Shown here: in pieces, positions 28,541 through 37,929 of the stretch
How the letters are laid out: each line of letters opens with the position of its first letter
Numbering within the stretch: the first letter of the stretch is position 1
NCBI RefSeq assembly: GCF_016901015.1
Contig: NZ_JAFEUP010000001.1
Coordinates: 372,001 to 436,000, forward strand
Origin: Zestomonas insulae
GTDB taxonomy: Bacteria > Pseudomonadota > Gammaproteobacteria > Pseudomonadales > Pseudomonadaceae
Length of the DNA: 64,000 nucleotides
Direction of reading: 5' to 3'
Notes under the pieces: model-generated
The model's input: the letters and a program-made list of their open reading frames with translations, nothing else
Told to the model about the DNA's origin: nothing
Databases searched by the model: none
Translations under genes and position numbers: made by a program

Positions 28541-29421
28541 AATCCTTCGAGAACAAAGTCGCCGCCGTCACCGGCGCAGGTTCTGGCATCGGTCGCGCGC
28601 TCGCCTACCGCCTCGCCCGCCAGGGCTGCCACCTGGCGCTGGCCGACGTGAATGCCGTCGGCCTGGCCGAGACCGCCGAACAGGCACGCAAACTGGGCGT
28701 CACCGTCACCGAGGCGCGGGTCGACGTGTCCGACCGCGACGCCGTGCACGCCTGGGCCGAGCAGGTGGTCAAGGACCACGGCCGGGTCAACGCGATCTTC
28801 AACAACGCCGGGGTCGCCCAGGGCGGGACCATCGAGGGCAACGACTATGCCGACTACGAATGGATCATGGGCATCAACTTCTGGGGCGTGGTGTATGGCA
28901 CCAAGGCGTTCCTGCCCTACCTGAAAGCCGCCGGCGAAGGACACATCGTCAACGTTTCCAGCGTGTTCGGGCTGTTCGCCCAGCCGGGCATGAGCGCCTA
29001 CAACGCCACCAAGTTCGCCGTGCGCGGCTTCACCGAATCGCTGCGCCAGGAGCTGGACATGGCCGGCGGCGGCGTGTCGGCAAGCTGCGTGCACCCCGGC
29101 GGGATCAAGACCAACATCGCCAAGACCGCGCGGATGAACGAAAGCATGACCAAGCTGACCGGTCAGGATGCCGAGGAGCAGCGCCAGCAGTTCAACGACC
29201 AGCTGCTGCGCACCACCCCGGACCGCGCCGCCGAAGTGATCATCAACGGCGTGCTGCGCAACAAGCGGCGCATCCTGATCGGCGCCGACGCCTGGGCGCT
29301 GGACGGCATGCAGCGCCTGATGCCGACCTTCTACCAGCGCCTGGTGGTCGGCTCGATGCGCCTGGCCGCACGCTTCGCGCCGAAGAAGCCGAGCAAGGCC
29401 AGCGCCCCTGCCGAGCAGTAA
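28537..29421 (+). CDS. Short-chain dehydrogenase/reductase paired with the monooxygenase
   Basis: 294 residues from ATG 28537 (MKSFENKVAAVTGAGSGIGR). Cofactor motif TGAGSGIG, NNAG, Ser in VNVSSVFG and the catalytic YNATK. The long C-terminus after residue 220 (RILIGADAWALDGMQRLMPT) is typical of membrane-near SDRs that act on lipids or sterol-like alcohols. Coupled to the monooxygenase by ATGA, it would interconvert an alcohol and the ketone used by that enzyme (inference). A strong terminator follows. Confidence 0.92.
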   Translation: MKSFENKVAAVTGAGSGIGRALAYRLARQGCHLALADVNAVGLAETAEQARKLGVTVTEARVDVSDRDAVHAWAEQVVKDHGRVNAIFNNAGVAQGGTIEGNDYADYEWIMGINFWGVVYGTKAFLPYLKAAGEGHIVNVSSVFGLFAQPGMSAYNATKFAVRGFTESLRQELDMAGGGVSASCVHPGGIKTNIAKTARMNESMTKLTGQDAEEQRQQFNDQLLRTTPDRAAEVIINGVLRNKRRILIGADAWALDGMQRLMPTFYQRLVVGSMRLAARFAPKKPSKASAPAEQ

Positions 29422-29437
29422 CACGCCCACCCAGCAA

Positions 29438-29479
29438 AAAGCCCCGGTTGCCTGAGCACCGGGGCTTTCTGCTTTTTTT
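29438..29479 (+). terminator. Intrinsic terminator of the monooxygenase/SDR operon
   Basis: AAAGCCCCGGT pairs perfectly with ACCGGGGCTTT, followed by CTGCTTTTTTT. The A-rich left side could also serve the convergent gene at 29493. Confidence 0.9.
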
Positions 29480-29492
29480 GCGCGGCAGGCGC

Positions 29493-29777
29493 TCAGCCGT
29501 CGCGTAACTCCTGACACTCCAGACTGGCCAACACACCGTCGCGCAGCAGAGCACTGAGCCGCTCCTGCAGCAGCGGCGTGGCGAAGAACGCCTGCCGCGC
29601 CTCGGCCGACACCCAGCTACCGCGCAGCTGCCAGCGCGTATCCGCCTGCTGCTCGATGCTGAACGCCAGGCAGCCGGGCAGCCGCGCGATGGGCTCCTGC
29701 AGGTCGCGCAGACCGGCGCCGAGCTGCGCCGAACGACCGTGGCAGGCACGCAGGTAAGCCAGGTGGTGGGCGGTCAT
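29493..29777 (-). CDS. Small antibiotic-biosynthesis-monooxygenase (ABM) fold protein
   Basis: 94 residues with the dimeric alpha/beta-barrel pattern: LRDLQEPIARLPGCLAFSIE, then WQLRGSWVSAEARQAFFATP. Such proteins act as quinol monooxygenases or small redox helpers. The family assignment is tentative because the sequence is short and divergent. It follows an SDR gene by 27 nt on the same strand, so they probably form one operon under the AraC-type regulator. Confidence 0.65.
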   Translation of the reverse strand: MTAHHLAYLRACHGRSAQLGAGLRDLQEPIARLPGCLAFSIEQQADTRWQLRGSWVSAEARQAFFATPLLQERLSALLRDGVLASLECQELRDG

Positions 29778-29804
29778 GGCGGTCTCCTGCCGAGGTGCGG
29801 CGGC

Positions 29805-30542
29805 TTAGTACGGGCTGGCGGTGGGACGCACGATCAGTTCGCTGACGTCGACATCCGCCGGCTGCTCGACGGCGTAGGCGATGGCGCGGGCAATCGCATC
29901 CGGGGTCAGGGCAATCTTGCGGAACTCCTGCATCGCGCCGCGGGCCAGCGGGTCGGAAATGCTGTCGGCCAGCTCCGACTCGACCACCCCCGGCGAGACC
30001 AGGGTCACTCGGATGTCGCCACCGACTTCCTGGCGCAGGCCTTCGGTGATCGCCCGTACCGCATACTTGGTCGCGCAGTACACCGCACCGGTCTGCACCA
30101 CGCTGTAGGCGCCGATCGAGGCAATGTTGATGAACTGCCCGCCGTGCTGGCGCTGCATGACCGGCAAGGCGGCGGCGATGCCGTGCAGCACGCCGCGGAT
30201 GTTGACGTCGATCATGCTGTCCCACTCCTCGACCTTCAGCGCCTCGAGCTTGGAGAGCGGCATGACCCCGGCGTTGTTGAGCAGCACGTCGACGCGCCCG
30301 TAGCACTCGATGGCGAAATCGATAAAGGCCTGGGTGTCTTCGCGACTGGTCACATCGAGGCGGCGGTATTCGGCGGTGCCGCCGGCGTTGCGGATTTCCG
30401 CGACCAGCGCTTCGAGGCGCTCGGTACGCCGCGCACCGAGGACCAGGCGGGCGCCCTTCTCGGCCAGCAGGCGGGCACTGGCTTCGCCGATGCCGCTGCT
30501 GGCGCCAGTGATCAGGATGACTTTGTTGTGGATGTTCGACAT
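29805..30542 (-). CDS. Short-chain dehydrogenase/reductase divergent from an AraC regulator
   Basis: 245-residue classical SDR (YdfG/serine dehydrogenase-like). Cofactor motif TGASSGIG, NNAG in LLNNAGVMPLS, Ser in NIASIGAYSV and the catalytic Y-CAT-K. It ends VSELIVRPTASPY, the usual end of this subgroup. Substrate unknown. It is divergent from the AraC gene and shares a repeat-bearing promoter region with it. Confidence 0.92.
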   Translation of the reverse strand: MSNIHNKVILITGASSGIGEASARLLAEKGARLVLGARRTERLEALVAEIRNAGGTAEYRRLDVTSREDTQAFIDFAIECYGRVDVLLNNAGVMPLSKLEALKVEEWDSMIDVNIRGVLHGIAAALPVMQRQHGGQFINIASIGAYSVVQTGAVYCATKYAVRAITEGLRQEVGGDIRVTLVSPGVVESELADSISDPLARGAMQEFRKIALTPDAIARAIAYAVEQPADVDVSELIVRPTASPY

Positions 30543-30845
30543 GTCGGTGTCCTCGGCTCAGATGGGCGACGGCGGGTGTCGCTACAGGTCCAGAGGCTAC
30601 GCGGCCGAGGGCGAACGCGTTATGCGGTTACTGCGGCATTCTTGCCTGATCCTGCTTTTGTGCAATTCGGGTCGAACACGCCACGAGCAGCCAGGCGTAA
30701 CGCTGCTCCGCAGCGAAACATCGATGAAACCTGAGCTATTGCCCATTACCGGGAGATTCTTGCCTGATCCTGCGCACTTGCCGGGGCGGCCAAGACTTGC
30801 CTGAAAACCCGGACTAAGCTGCAGCCAGCTTCCGGGAGTTCCGCC
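30543..30845. promoter_or_regulatory. Divergent SDR/araC promoter region with 18-bp direct repeats
   Basis: 303 bp without a gene. ATTCTTGCCTGATCCTGC occurs exactly twice, at 30638-30655 and 30756-30773, with starts 118 bp apart. A shorter copy, CTTGCCTGA, is at 30796-30804. Direct 17-18 bp repeats are the usual binding sites of AraC-family proteins, so these are likely sites of the adjacent regulator; two separated sites could allow looping. Confidence 0.65.
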
Positions 30846-31772
30846 ATGTCCGTCCTCACTGCCCCACCCGCCGCCGATCCTGCCCTCGACCAGCGCCAGG
30901 CCGAACTGGCCGTGCTATTGCGCCGTCTGACGCCCAGCGAAGGCGTCCACGAGTCGGCGGTGCCGGGGCTGTTTCTGGTGCGCTGCGATGAGCCGACCCT
31001 GCCGGTGCAGGGCCTGTGCAAACCGAGCCTGTGCATCATTGCCCAAGGGCGGAAGGACGTGCGCCTGGGCAGCGAATGGTTCGTCTACGACCCGCTTACC
31101 TACCTGGTCGCCTCGGTCGCCCTGCCGGTGTCCGGGCAGGTCACCCAGGCCACCCCGGAGCAGCCGTACCTGAGCCTGCGCCTGGATTTCGAGCCAGCGC
31201 AGGTCGCTCGTCTGATCGCCGACGCTGGGCCGATCGGCGTGCCGAATGGCGGACCGTCGCGCGCGCTGTACGTCGACCGCCTCGACGTCGCGCTGCTCGA
31301 CGCGGTGATCCGCCTGGTGCGCCTGCTGGAGACGCCGCGCGACATCGCCATGCTCGCCCCGCTGATCCAGCGCGAGATCTTCTACCGCCTGCTGCACAGC
31401 CCGCAGGGGCAGATCCTCCACGAGATCGCCCTGGCCGACAGCCAGGGCCACCGCATCGCCCGCGCCATCGACTGGCTGAACCAGAACTATGACCAGCAAC
31501 TGCGCATCGAAGACCTGGCGCGCACGGTCAACCTGAGCACCTCGACCCTGCACCACCGCTTCAAGGCGGTCACCGCGCTCAGCCCGCTGCAGTACCAGAA
31601 ACAGCTGCGCCTGCAGGAAGCGCGGCGGCTGATGGTCACCGAAGGCCTGGAGGCATCGGCGGCCAGCTACCGGGTCGGTTACGAAAGCCCCTCGCAGTTC
31701 AGTCGCGAGTACAGCCGGCTGTTCGGCGCCCCGCCGCTGCGCGATCTGGCCCGCCTGCGCAACCTCGCCTGA
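30846..31772 (+). CDS. AraC-family transcriptional regulator
   Basis: 308 residues. An N-terminal AraC_N cupin-like sensor (FLVRCDEPTLPVQGLCKPSL, then YLVASVALPVSGQVTQATPE) and a C-terminal double helix-turn-helix (DLARTVNLSTSTLHHRFKAV, then AASYRVGYESPSQFSREYSRLFG). This subgroup usually activates a divergent oxidoreductase, which fits the SDR/ABM operon next door. It is convergent with the MBL gene, with a 4-nt gap. Confidence 0.92.
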   Translation: MSVLTAPPAADPALDQRQAELAVLLRRLTPSEGVHESAVPGLFLVRCDEPTLPVQGLCKPSLCIIAQGRKDVRLGSEWFVYDPLTYLVASVALPVSGQVTQATPEQPYLSLRLDFEPAQVARLIADAGPIGVPNGGPSRALYVDRLDVALLDAVIRLVRLLETPRDIAMLAPLIQREIFYRLLHSPQGQILHEIALADSQGHRIARAIDWLNQNYDQQLRIEDLARTVNLSTSTLHHRFKAVTALSPLQYQKQLRLQEARRLMVTEGLEASAASYRVGYESPSQFSREYSRLFGAPPLRDLARLRNLA

Positions 31773-31776
31773 GCCG

Positions 31777-32826
31777 TCAGGTCGCCCGGTACCAGGCCAC
31801 GCCCTCCGCATCCTCGCTGACACTGACCGCGCCACGCTGCACCAGGTAGTTGAGGTTGGCGAGTGCTTCGCCGGTGGCCAGTGGCAGCAGTTCGGCATCG
31901 ATCGGCCGGGCAAACAGCGCGCCGAACACGTCGACCACCCGCTTCGGTGCCTCGCTCAGCGACTGGAGCAGGCGCTCGAACGAGCGGCGATGCCCCGAGT
32001 CCAGGCGGTCCAGGCGCGCGTGCAGGCCCTCGAACGGATCATTGTGCGCCGGCAGCACCAGCACATCGTCAGGCAGCTCGCGCTTGAGCTTAGCCAGCGA
32101 CTCCAGCCATTCGCCCATCGGATCGGCATGCGGCTCGGTGGGGAACACCGAGACGTTCGGCGAGATGCGCGGCAGCACCTGGTCGCCGGAGATCAGCAGG
32201 TTCAGCTCGGCGCAGTAGAAACAGGCATGCTCCGGCGAGTGCCCGGAACCGATCACCACCTGCCAGTCGTGCGCGCCGATGCGCAGCACCTGGCCGCCCT
32301 GCAGGCGCCGATAGCTCTGCGGCAGCGGCGAGATGTGCTTGCCATAGCCGCCGAAGCGCGCGCAGTAGGTTTCCATCGCCTCGTTGTCCCAGCCGGCGCG
32401 GCGGTAGAAGCGGATGCCCTCGGCCGGCGCCTCGCGCCCGGTGTCGGCGACCAGCACGCGGCAGGTCATGTACTCGCCGCGGGTCATCCACAGCTCGCAG
32501 CTGAACTTGCGGGTCAGCCAGCCGGCCATGCCGATGTGATCGGGGTGCATGTGGGTGGCGAAGATGCGCGTCAGCCGGCGCCCGCCGAGCGGTCCGTCGG
32601 CGGCGACCAGGGCGCGCCAGGTGTCGCGCGTGTCCGCGGTGCACATGCCGGTATCGAAGATCGCCCAGCCGTCGCCGTCCTCCACCGCCCACAGGTTGAT
32701 GTGATCCAGCGACAGCGGCAGCGGCATGCGCAGCCACAACACGCCAGGCGCGACTTCGCGCACCTGGCCGGCATCGGGCGCGTCGCCACAGGGATAAACA
32801 AGCGGTATGCGTTCAGGTTTGCTCAC
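31777..32826 (-). CDS. MBL-fold metallo-hydrolase
   Basis: 349 residues from GTG 32826 (VSKPERIPLVYPCGDAPD), which has GAGAAGG 7-8 nt upstream; an in-frame ATG at 32880 would add 18 residues with no obvious site. The metal motif is HMHPDH, followed by GSGHSPEHACFY, and later LPAHNDPFEGL. The family contains thioesterases and lactonases; the LDHINLWAVEDGDGWAIFDT segment is typical of the group with a C-terminal helical domain. Substrate unknown. It is near the acyl-CoA dehydrogenase. Confidence 0.88.
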   Translation of the reverse strand: MSKPERIPLVYPCGDAPDAGQVREVAPGVLWLRMPLPLSLDHINLWAVEDGDGWAIFDTGMCTADTRDTWRALVAADGPLGGRRLTRIFATHMHPDHIGMAGWLTRKFSCELWMTRGEYMTCRVLVADTGREAPAEGIRFYRRAGWDNEAMETYCARFGGYGKHISPLPQSYRRLQGGQVLRIGAHDWQVVIGSGHSPEHACFYCAELNLLISGDQVLPRISPNVSVFPTEPHADPMGEWLESLAKLKRELPDDVLVLPAHNDPFEGLHARLDRLDSGHRRSFERLLQSLSEAPKRVVDVFGALFARPIDAELLPLATGEALANLNYLVQRGAVSVSEDAEGVAWYRAT

Positions 32827-33034
32827 GCGGATGCCTTCTCGATCAGGGTGCCGCATCGACAGCGACGCGACAGGAATCACCGGCCTGCGCGCGACTCTAT
32901 GGTCGCGGCGTGTCTACCCAGGCCCTTTCCTATCGATTAGAGGCGATTGGCCGGCGCCAAGTCAGCGCCATAACTGCCGTTCACGCGGAGCCTTTGGCCA
33001 ATTTCCCGATTGAGGCGACGACAAGGCGCAGCCG

Positions 33035-34183
33035 CTACAGGCCCATCTGCTTGGCGATGATCTCGTTCATCACCTCGCGCGTACCGCCGCCGATCGAGAG
33101 GATGCGGTTGTCGCGGTACAGCCGTTCGACCAGGCTTTCGCGCATGTAGCCCATGCCGCCGAGCAGTTGCACGGCGTCGTAGACGACGCGGTCGGCGATA
33201 TCGGTGGCGAAGTTCTTGGCCATGGAGATTTCCTTGATCACGCTCTTGCCGGCGGCCATCTTCGCCGCCTGGCGGTAGGTGAACTCGCGCGACACCTCAA
33301 GCTGAGTGGCCATTTCGGCGAGGCGGTGCTTGAGCACCTGGAACTTGCCGATCGGCTTGCCGAACGCCTCGCGCTCACGCGCCCACTTGAGGCTCTCCTC
33401 AAGCGCCAGCTGGGCGGTCATGTTGGCCATGATCGCCAGGGCCAGCCGCTCGCTCTGGAAGTTGGCCATGATGCAGGCGAAGCCGGCGTTCTCCACGCCG
33501 ATCAGGTTGTCCACCGGCACCTTGCAGTCGTCGAAGAACAGCTCGGCGGTGTCCGACGCCCACCAGCCCATCTTCTTCAGCCTGCGGCCGACGGTGAAAC
33601 CCGGCGTGCCCTTCTCGATCAGGAGCAGACTGACCCCGCCAAAGCCCTCGCCGCCGGTGCGCACCGCCACGCTGTAGTAGTCGGCGCGCACGCCGCTGGT
33701 GATGAAGGTCTTGCTGCCGGTGACCCGGTAAAAATCGCCGTCGCGCACCGCGCGGGTCTTCAGGTTGGCCACGTCGGAGCCGCCGGAGGGCTCGGTGACG
33801 GCCAGGGCCATGATCTTCTCGCCGCTCAGCACCTCGGGAACGATGCGCTCACGCAGCGCCGGCTTGGCCCACTTGACCACCGGCGGCAGGCCGATATCCA
33901 GCGAACCGAGACCGGCCACCAGACCGCCGGAGCCGCTGCGCATCAGCTCCTCGCTGGCCGCCACCTTGGCGAACAGATCGCCTTCGTGGCTGCCGCCGTA
34001 CTGCTCCGGATAGCCGATACCGAGGATGCCAGCGGCGCCGGCCTTGAGGTACAGCTCGCGGGGAAACTCTTCGGCCTCCTCCCAGTCGGCGACGTGCGGC
34101 AGGATTTCCCGCTCGACGAAACGTCGCACGGAATCGCGTACCAGTTGATGGGACTCGTCGAAGTATTCCTGGAAGGCGGACAT
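33035..34183 (-). CDS. Acyl-CoA dehydrogenase
   Basis: 382-residue FAD enzyme for alpha,beta-dehydrogenation of acyl-CoA thioesters. Seen: MALAVTEPSGGSDVANLKT (FAD/substrate loop), GSKTFITSGVRADYY, and C-terminal YDAVQLLGGMGYMRE with YRDNRILSIGGGTREVM. The usual catalytic Glu position near the C-terminus reads IGGGTREV, so the base may be elsewhere as in long or branched-chain types. The upstream gap and separate position suggest a single-gene unit. It matches the position of an acyl-CoA dehydrogenase gene near recR in PAO1, as I recall it. Confidence 0.92.
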   Translation of the reverse strand: MSAFQEYFDESHQLVRDSVRRFVEREILPHVADWEEAEEFPRELYLKAGAAGILGIGYPEQYGGSHEGDLFAKVAASEELMRSGSGGLVAGLGSLDIGLPPVVKWAKPALRERIVPEVLSGEKIMALAVTEPSGGSDVANLKTRAVRDGDFYRVTGSKTFITSGVRADYYSVAVRTGGEGFGGVSLLLIEKGTPGFTVGRRLKKMGWWASDTAELFFDDCKVPVDNLIGVENAGFACIMANFQSERLALAIMANMTAQLALEESLKWAREREAFGKPIGKFQVLKHRLAEMATQLEVSREFTYRQAAKMAAGKSVIKEISMAKNFATDIADRVVYDAVQLLGGMGYMRESLVERLYRDNRILSIGGGTREVMNEIIAKQMGL

Positions 34184-34326
34184 CGGGCTGCTCCGGTTGG
34201 GTTTCCATCACCCTAACCGAGCGCTTGCTTGGTTTTCAAGACAAGGCTGCGGTCATATCCGGCAAAGCGCGGCCCGCAGACAGCACAAAGCCGCCGCCCT
34301 GACGGACCGACGGCTTGGCGAGTGAC

Positions 34327-36831
34327 TTAGAACTGCTGGGTGACAGTGGCGACGACGCTGCGCTCCTCGCCGTAATAGCAGTAGTTGAGGTTGCCGCACG
34401 AGGCGACGTACTTCTCGTTGAGCAGGTTGTTGGCGTTGAGGCGCAACGAAGTGCCCTTCAGCCCCACGTAGGCGAGGTCATAGCTGAGCGAGGCGTCGTA
34501 CAGGGTGTAGGACGGCACGTGCACGGTGTTCTCGGCGTCCGCCCAGCTCTTGCCGACGTAGCGCACGCCGGCACCCGCGCCCAGGCCGGCCAGTACGCCG
34601 TCGTGGAAGCGGTAGTCGGCCCACAGGCTGGCCATGTGTTCCGGGGTCTGCGACGGGGTGTTGCCCTTCACGTCGCTCTGCACGCCGCCCAGGTCGGTGC
34701 TGAAGTAGCTCTTGCTGTACTCGACGTCGGTGTAGGTGTAGCTGCCCAGCAGGCTGAGGCTGTCGGTGAGCTGCATGCGCCCTTCCAGCTCGAGGCCCTT
34801 GGATTCCACCTCGCCAGCATTGCGGTAGAAGTCTTCGTTGGCCAGTTTGGTGGCGACGTTCTGCTGGCGGATGTCGAACAGCGACACGGTGTACAGGTCG
34901 TCGGTGCCCTCCGGCTGGTACTTCACGCCAAGCTCCCACTGCTTGCCCTCGGACGGCTCGATCAGGCTGCCGGCGGCGTCGCTGTAGGTCGACGGGTTGA
35001 ACGACTCGGAGTAGCTGATGTACGGCGCGATGCCGTTGTCGAAGCGGTACAGCACGCCCGCGCGGCCGGTCACCTTGTTGTCGGTCAGCGAGTTCTCGGT
35101 GCCCGCCGGGCGTACCACGTCGCCGGTGGTGAAGCTGTACTCGTCGACACGGTTCTCTTCGGAGACATCGAACCAGTCGTTGCGCAGGCCCAGCGAGATG
35201 TTCCAATTGCCCGACTCGATCAGGTCCTGCACGTACAGGCCGGTCTGCTCCTTGCGGCGCAGGTAGCTGTACAGGTCGAACGGAGCGAAGAAGCTCACCT
35301 GGTCATTGCCGTACACCGGGTTGAACGGATCGAGGTTGCTGGCCGAACCGTTGGTCCAGTCCACCACGGTCTTCATGCGCTGGTAGTCGAGGCCCATGAC
35401 CAGGGTGTGCGCCGCCGCGCCGGTGAAGAATTCCGCCTGCAGCATGTTGTCGACGATCCACGAGTGCAGCGCTTCCTCGGCGCCGGTGTACTGGCGATAT
35501 AGCTCGTTGGGACTCGGCGTGTAGATGTCGTAGCCGTAGGCGTAGATCTGGTCCACGGTCATCGTGGAGTCCAGGTAGCGGAAGTTCTGTCGCGCGCTCC
35601 ACACCTCGTTGAAGCGATGTTCCAGCTCGTAGCCGAACATCTGCTGGTCGCGCGAGGCGGTGTCCAGGCCCGGTTCGCCCTCGAAGAAGTGCTCGGAGAT
35701 ACGCTGGCCGTTGGTGTGCGGATAGAGCGTGCCGGAGGCCGGCAGGCCGCCGTGGTAGCCGCCCTGCGGATCGCTCTGCAGGTAGGCGTAGAGGTTCAGC
35801 GAGGTGTCTTCGCTGAAGTTGAGCGCCACGCTGGGCATCAGCGTGTAGCGGGTTTCCTCGGTGTAATCGAACTGGGTATCGGTGTCCTTGGCCAGGCCGA
35901 CCACGCGGTAGGCGATCTGCTCGCTGAGCGGACCGGTCAGGTCGAAACCGACGCTCTTGTAGTCATGGCTGCCAACGCCCAGCTGCACTTCGCGGTGCTC
36001 CTGGAACTCCGGGCGCTTGGTGGTGATGGCGGCGAGACCACCGGGGTTGCTGCGCCCGTAGAGCACCGACGAGGGGCCCTTGAGGATGTCGATGCGCTCG
36101 ATGAAGTAGGGATCGACCTGCAGGCTGCTGTAGGTGCCGGCGTCGCCCATCGACTTCAGGCCGTCGACGATGATGTTGTCGACCGAGCCGTCATTGAAGC
36201 CGCGCATCGCCACGTAGTCGTAGCGATGGGTGGCGCCGTACGGGTTGGTCAGCACACCAGGGGCGTAGCGCATCGCTTCGGACACGGTGCGCGAACCCTG
36301 GTCGTCCATCTGCTGGCGGGTCACCACCGACACCGCTTGCGAGGTCTGCAGCAGCGGCATGCTGGTCTTGGTCGCCACGCTGCTGTGGGTGGCGTTGTAG
36401 CCCTGCATGCTGCCCAACGCGTTGCCCAGGGCGAAGCCCTTCACCGCGGTGGCCGGGAGCGCCAGGGCGTCGCCGTCCGCCTGGGCGATCAGCGAGTAGC
36501 CGCCAGCGCTGTCGCGCACCACCTGCAGGCCGCTGCCCTGGAGCAGCCGGGCCAGGCCTGCCTCGGCTGAGTACTGGCCCTGCAGGCCGGGGCTGTGCTT
36601 GCCGGCGGTGAGTTGCCCGTCGACTGCCAGGAGAATCTGCGCCTCGCTGGCGAAGCGGCTGAGCACGCTGGACAGCGGCCCGGCCGGGATCGCGTAGCTG
36701 CGCAGACTCTGCTGGCTGTCCGGAGCCTCGGCAGCACTCAGCAGCGCCGGTTGCAAGGCAGCCAGCGGCAGGACAAACAGCGCGGCGCGAATTGCCTGGC
36801 GCAAGGTCGGGTGCGGGTGACGGGTGGGCAT
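34327..36831 (-). CDS. TonB-dependent siderophore receptor with signalling domain
   Basis: 834 residues from ATG 36831 (MPTRHPHPTLRQAIRAALFV), with GAGGA 7 nt upstream. Signal peptide, then an STN (secretin/TonB short N-terminal) domain of transducer type (LSSVLSRFASEAQILLAVDG), plug domain with DNIIVDGL and GPSSVLYGRSNPGG, and a 22-strand barrel ending in VVATVTQQF. The STN domain talks to the FecR-like protein encoded just upstream, giving surface signalling. The ligand is probably a ferric siderophore of the ferrioxamine or hydroxamate class; the exact one is unknown. Confidence 0.93.
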   Translation of the reverse strand: MPTRHPHPTLRQAIRAALFVLPLAALQPALLSAAEAPDSQQSLRSYAIPAGPLSSVLSRFASEAQILLAVDGQLTAGKHSPGLQGQYSAEAGLARLLQGSGLQVVRDSAGGYSLIAQADGDALALPATAVKGFALGNALGSMQGYNATHSSVATKTSMPLLQTSQAVSVVTRQQMDDQGSRTVSEAMRYAPGVLTNPYGATHRYDYVAMRGFNDGSVDNIIVDGLKSMGDAGTYSSLQVDPYFIERIDILKGPSSVLYGRSNPGGLAAITTKRPEFQEHREVQLGVGSHDYKSVGFDLTGPLSEQIAYRVVGLAKDTDTQFDYTEETRYTLMPSVALNFSEDTSLNLYAYLQSDPQGGYHGGLPASGTLYPHTNGQRISEHFFEGEPGLDTASRDQQMFGYELEHRFNEVWSARQNFRYLDSTMTVDQIYAYGYDIYTPSPNELYRQYTGAEEALHSWIVDNMLQAEFFTGAAAHTLVMGLDYQRMKTVVDWTNGSASNLDPFNPVYGNDQVSFFAPFDLYSYLRRKEQTGLYVQDLIESGNWNISLGLRNDWFDVSEENRVDEYSFTTGDVVRPAGTENSLTDNKVTGRAGVLYRFDNGIAPYISYSESFNPSTYSDAAGSLIEPSEGKQWELGVKYQPEGTDDLYTVSLFDIRQQNVATKLANEDFYRNAGEVESKGLELEGRMQLTDSLSLLGSYTYTDVEYSKSYFSTDLGGVQSDVKGNTPSQTPEHMASLWADYRFHDGVLAGLGAGAGVRYVGKSWADAENTVHVPSYTLYDASLSYDLAYVGLKGTSLRLNANNLLNEKYVASCGNLNYCYYGEERSVVATVTQQF

Positions 36832-36972
36832 TGAAGCGTCCTCGATCTCGATGGAAGGGGCGAAAGGCAAAGTCATCTGTGCCTTGAGCCAATCGAGAAG
36901 GGAAAAAGGGAACCGCTGCAGTGAAGTATTTTTCGGCGTGACTAATGAGCGGCTGTTGAGCTGTGGCGGCCG

Positions 36973-37929
36973 CTAGGCCTGGCGGGGTTCGACGGTGATC
37001 CACCAGGGCAGACGCTGCACCACCCTGACCGGCAGACTGGCCTCGAGCGCGGTGAAGATGCGCGCCCGGTCGGCCAGCGGGAAGGCGCCGACCAGACGCA
37101 GCTCCGCCACCCGCGGGTCGCAGCCCAGGTGGCCGTGCTGATAGCGCGCCAGCTCGTCGATGAAATCGGTCAGGCGCATGTCGTCGGCCTGCAGCACGCC
37201 ATGGGTCCAGGCCTGCGCGCCGAGGCGCAGTGGCGTCGGCCGATCAAGATGATCGGCGCTGAACGACAGCTGCTCACCGGCTTCGACGCGTTGACGCCAG
37301 CCCAGACGGGTGGCGAACACCTCCAGGGCACCCTCGTAGGCCAGCACCAGGGTGGCGCCGTCACGTTCGCGGACGCCGAAGCGTGCGCCTGCGACCTGCA
37401 CGCGACCGCTGGCGGTCTCGACACTGAACGGCCGCGCTTCACCCGCCGTCTCAACCAGCAGCTCGCCGCGGTACAGAGCCAAGCGCCGTTCCGCCGAACT
37501 GAAGGCGACATCCACGGCGCTGTCGGTGTTCAGCCACAGGCGACTGCCGTCGCTGAGCAGCCCTTCACGCACTTCGCCTACCGCGGTGCGCTGATCCGCC
37601 TGCCAGGCCTGCCACGGCCGCGCGCGGGCGGCGTGGAGCAACGCCCCGCCGCCGCACAGCAGCGAGAGCATCTTCACCGCCTGGCGACGGTTCACTCCGC
37701 GCGCCTGCAGCGCCGAACGCGCGGCCTGGCGCTGCGGCAGCCGTTCGAACTGGCCACTGATGTGCTCGACCCGCTGCCACGCCAGGCGATGTTGCGGCTG
37801 CGCCTCCAGCCAGCGCTGCCAGGCCAGCCGATCATGCTCCGCCACCGTTTCGGCGCGCAGCACGGCGAACCATTCGGCGGCCTGCTGCAGCACTGCGAAA
37901 TCGATCGAGCCGGCGCCGGCGACGTTCAT
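36973..37929 (-). CDS. FecR-family anti-sigma/transmembrane sensor
   Basis: 318 residues from ATG 37929, which overlaps the sigma-factor stop (ATGA). An N-terminal DUF4880-like cytosolic part (AAEWFAVLRAETVAEHDRLA, then WQRWLEAQPQHRLAW) is followed by a hydrophobic segment (MLSLLCGGGALLHAARA) and the periplasmic FecR domain (EVREGLLSDGSRLWLNTDSA). It would hold the sigma factor and relay the receptor signal. The longer in-frame reading upstream shadows the sigma gene. Confidence 0.92.
   Translation of the reverse strand: MNVAGAGSIDFAVLQQAAEWFAVLRAETVAEHDRLAWQRWLEAQPQHRLAWQRVEHISGQFERLPQRQAARSALQARGVNRRQAVKMLSLLCGGGALLHAARARPWQAWQADQRTAVGEVREGLLSDGSRLWLNTDSAVDVAFSSAERRLALYRGELLVETAGEARPFSVETASGRVQVAGARFGVRERDGATLVLAYEGALEVFATRLGWRQRVEAGEQLSFSADHLDRPTPLRLGAQAWTHGVLQADDMRLTDFIDELARYQHGHLGCDPRVAELRLVGAFPLADRARIFTALEASLPVRVVQRLPWWITVEPRQA

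Noticed and set aside
34184..34326. Hairpin after the TonB receptor gene as terminator
   Set aside because: Stem has mismatches and no T-run on the receptor strand; too weak to call.
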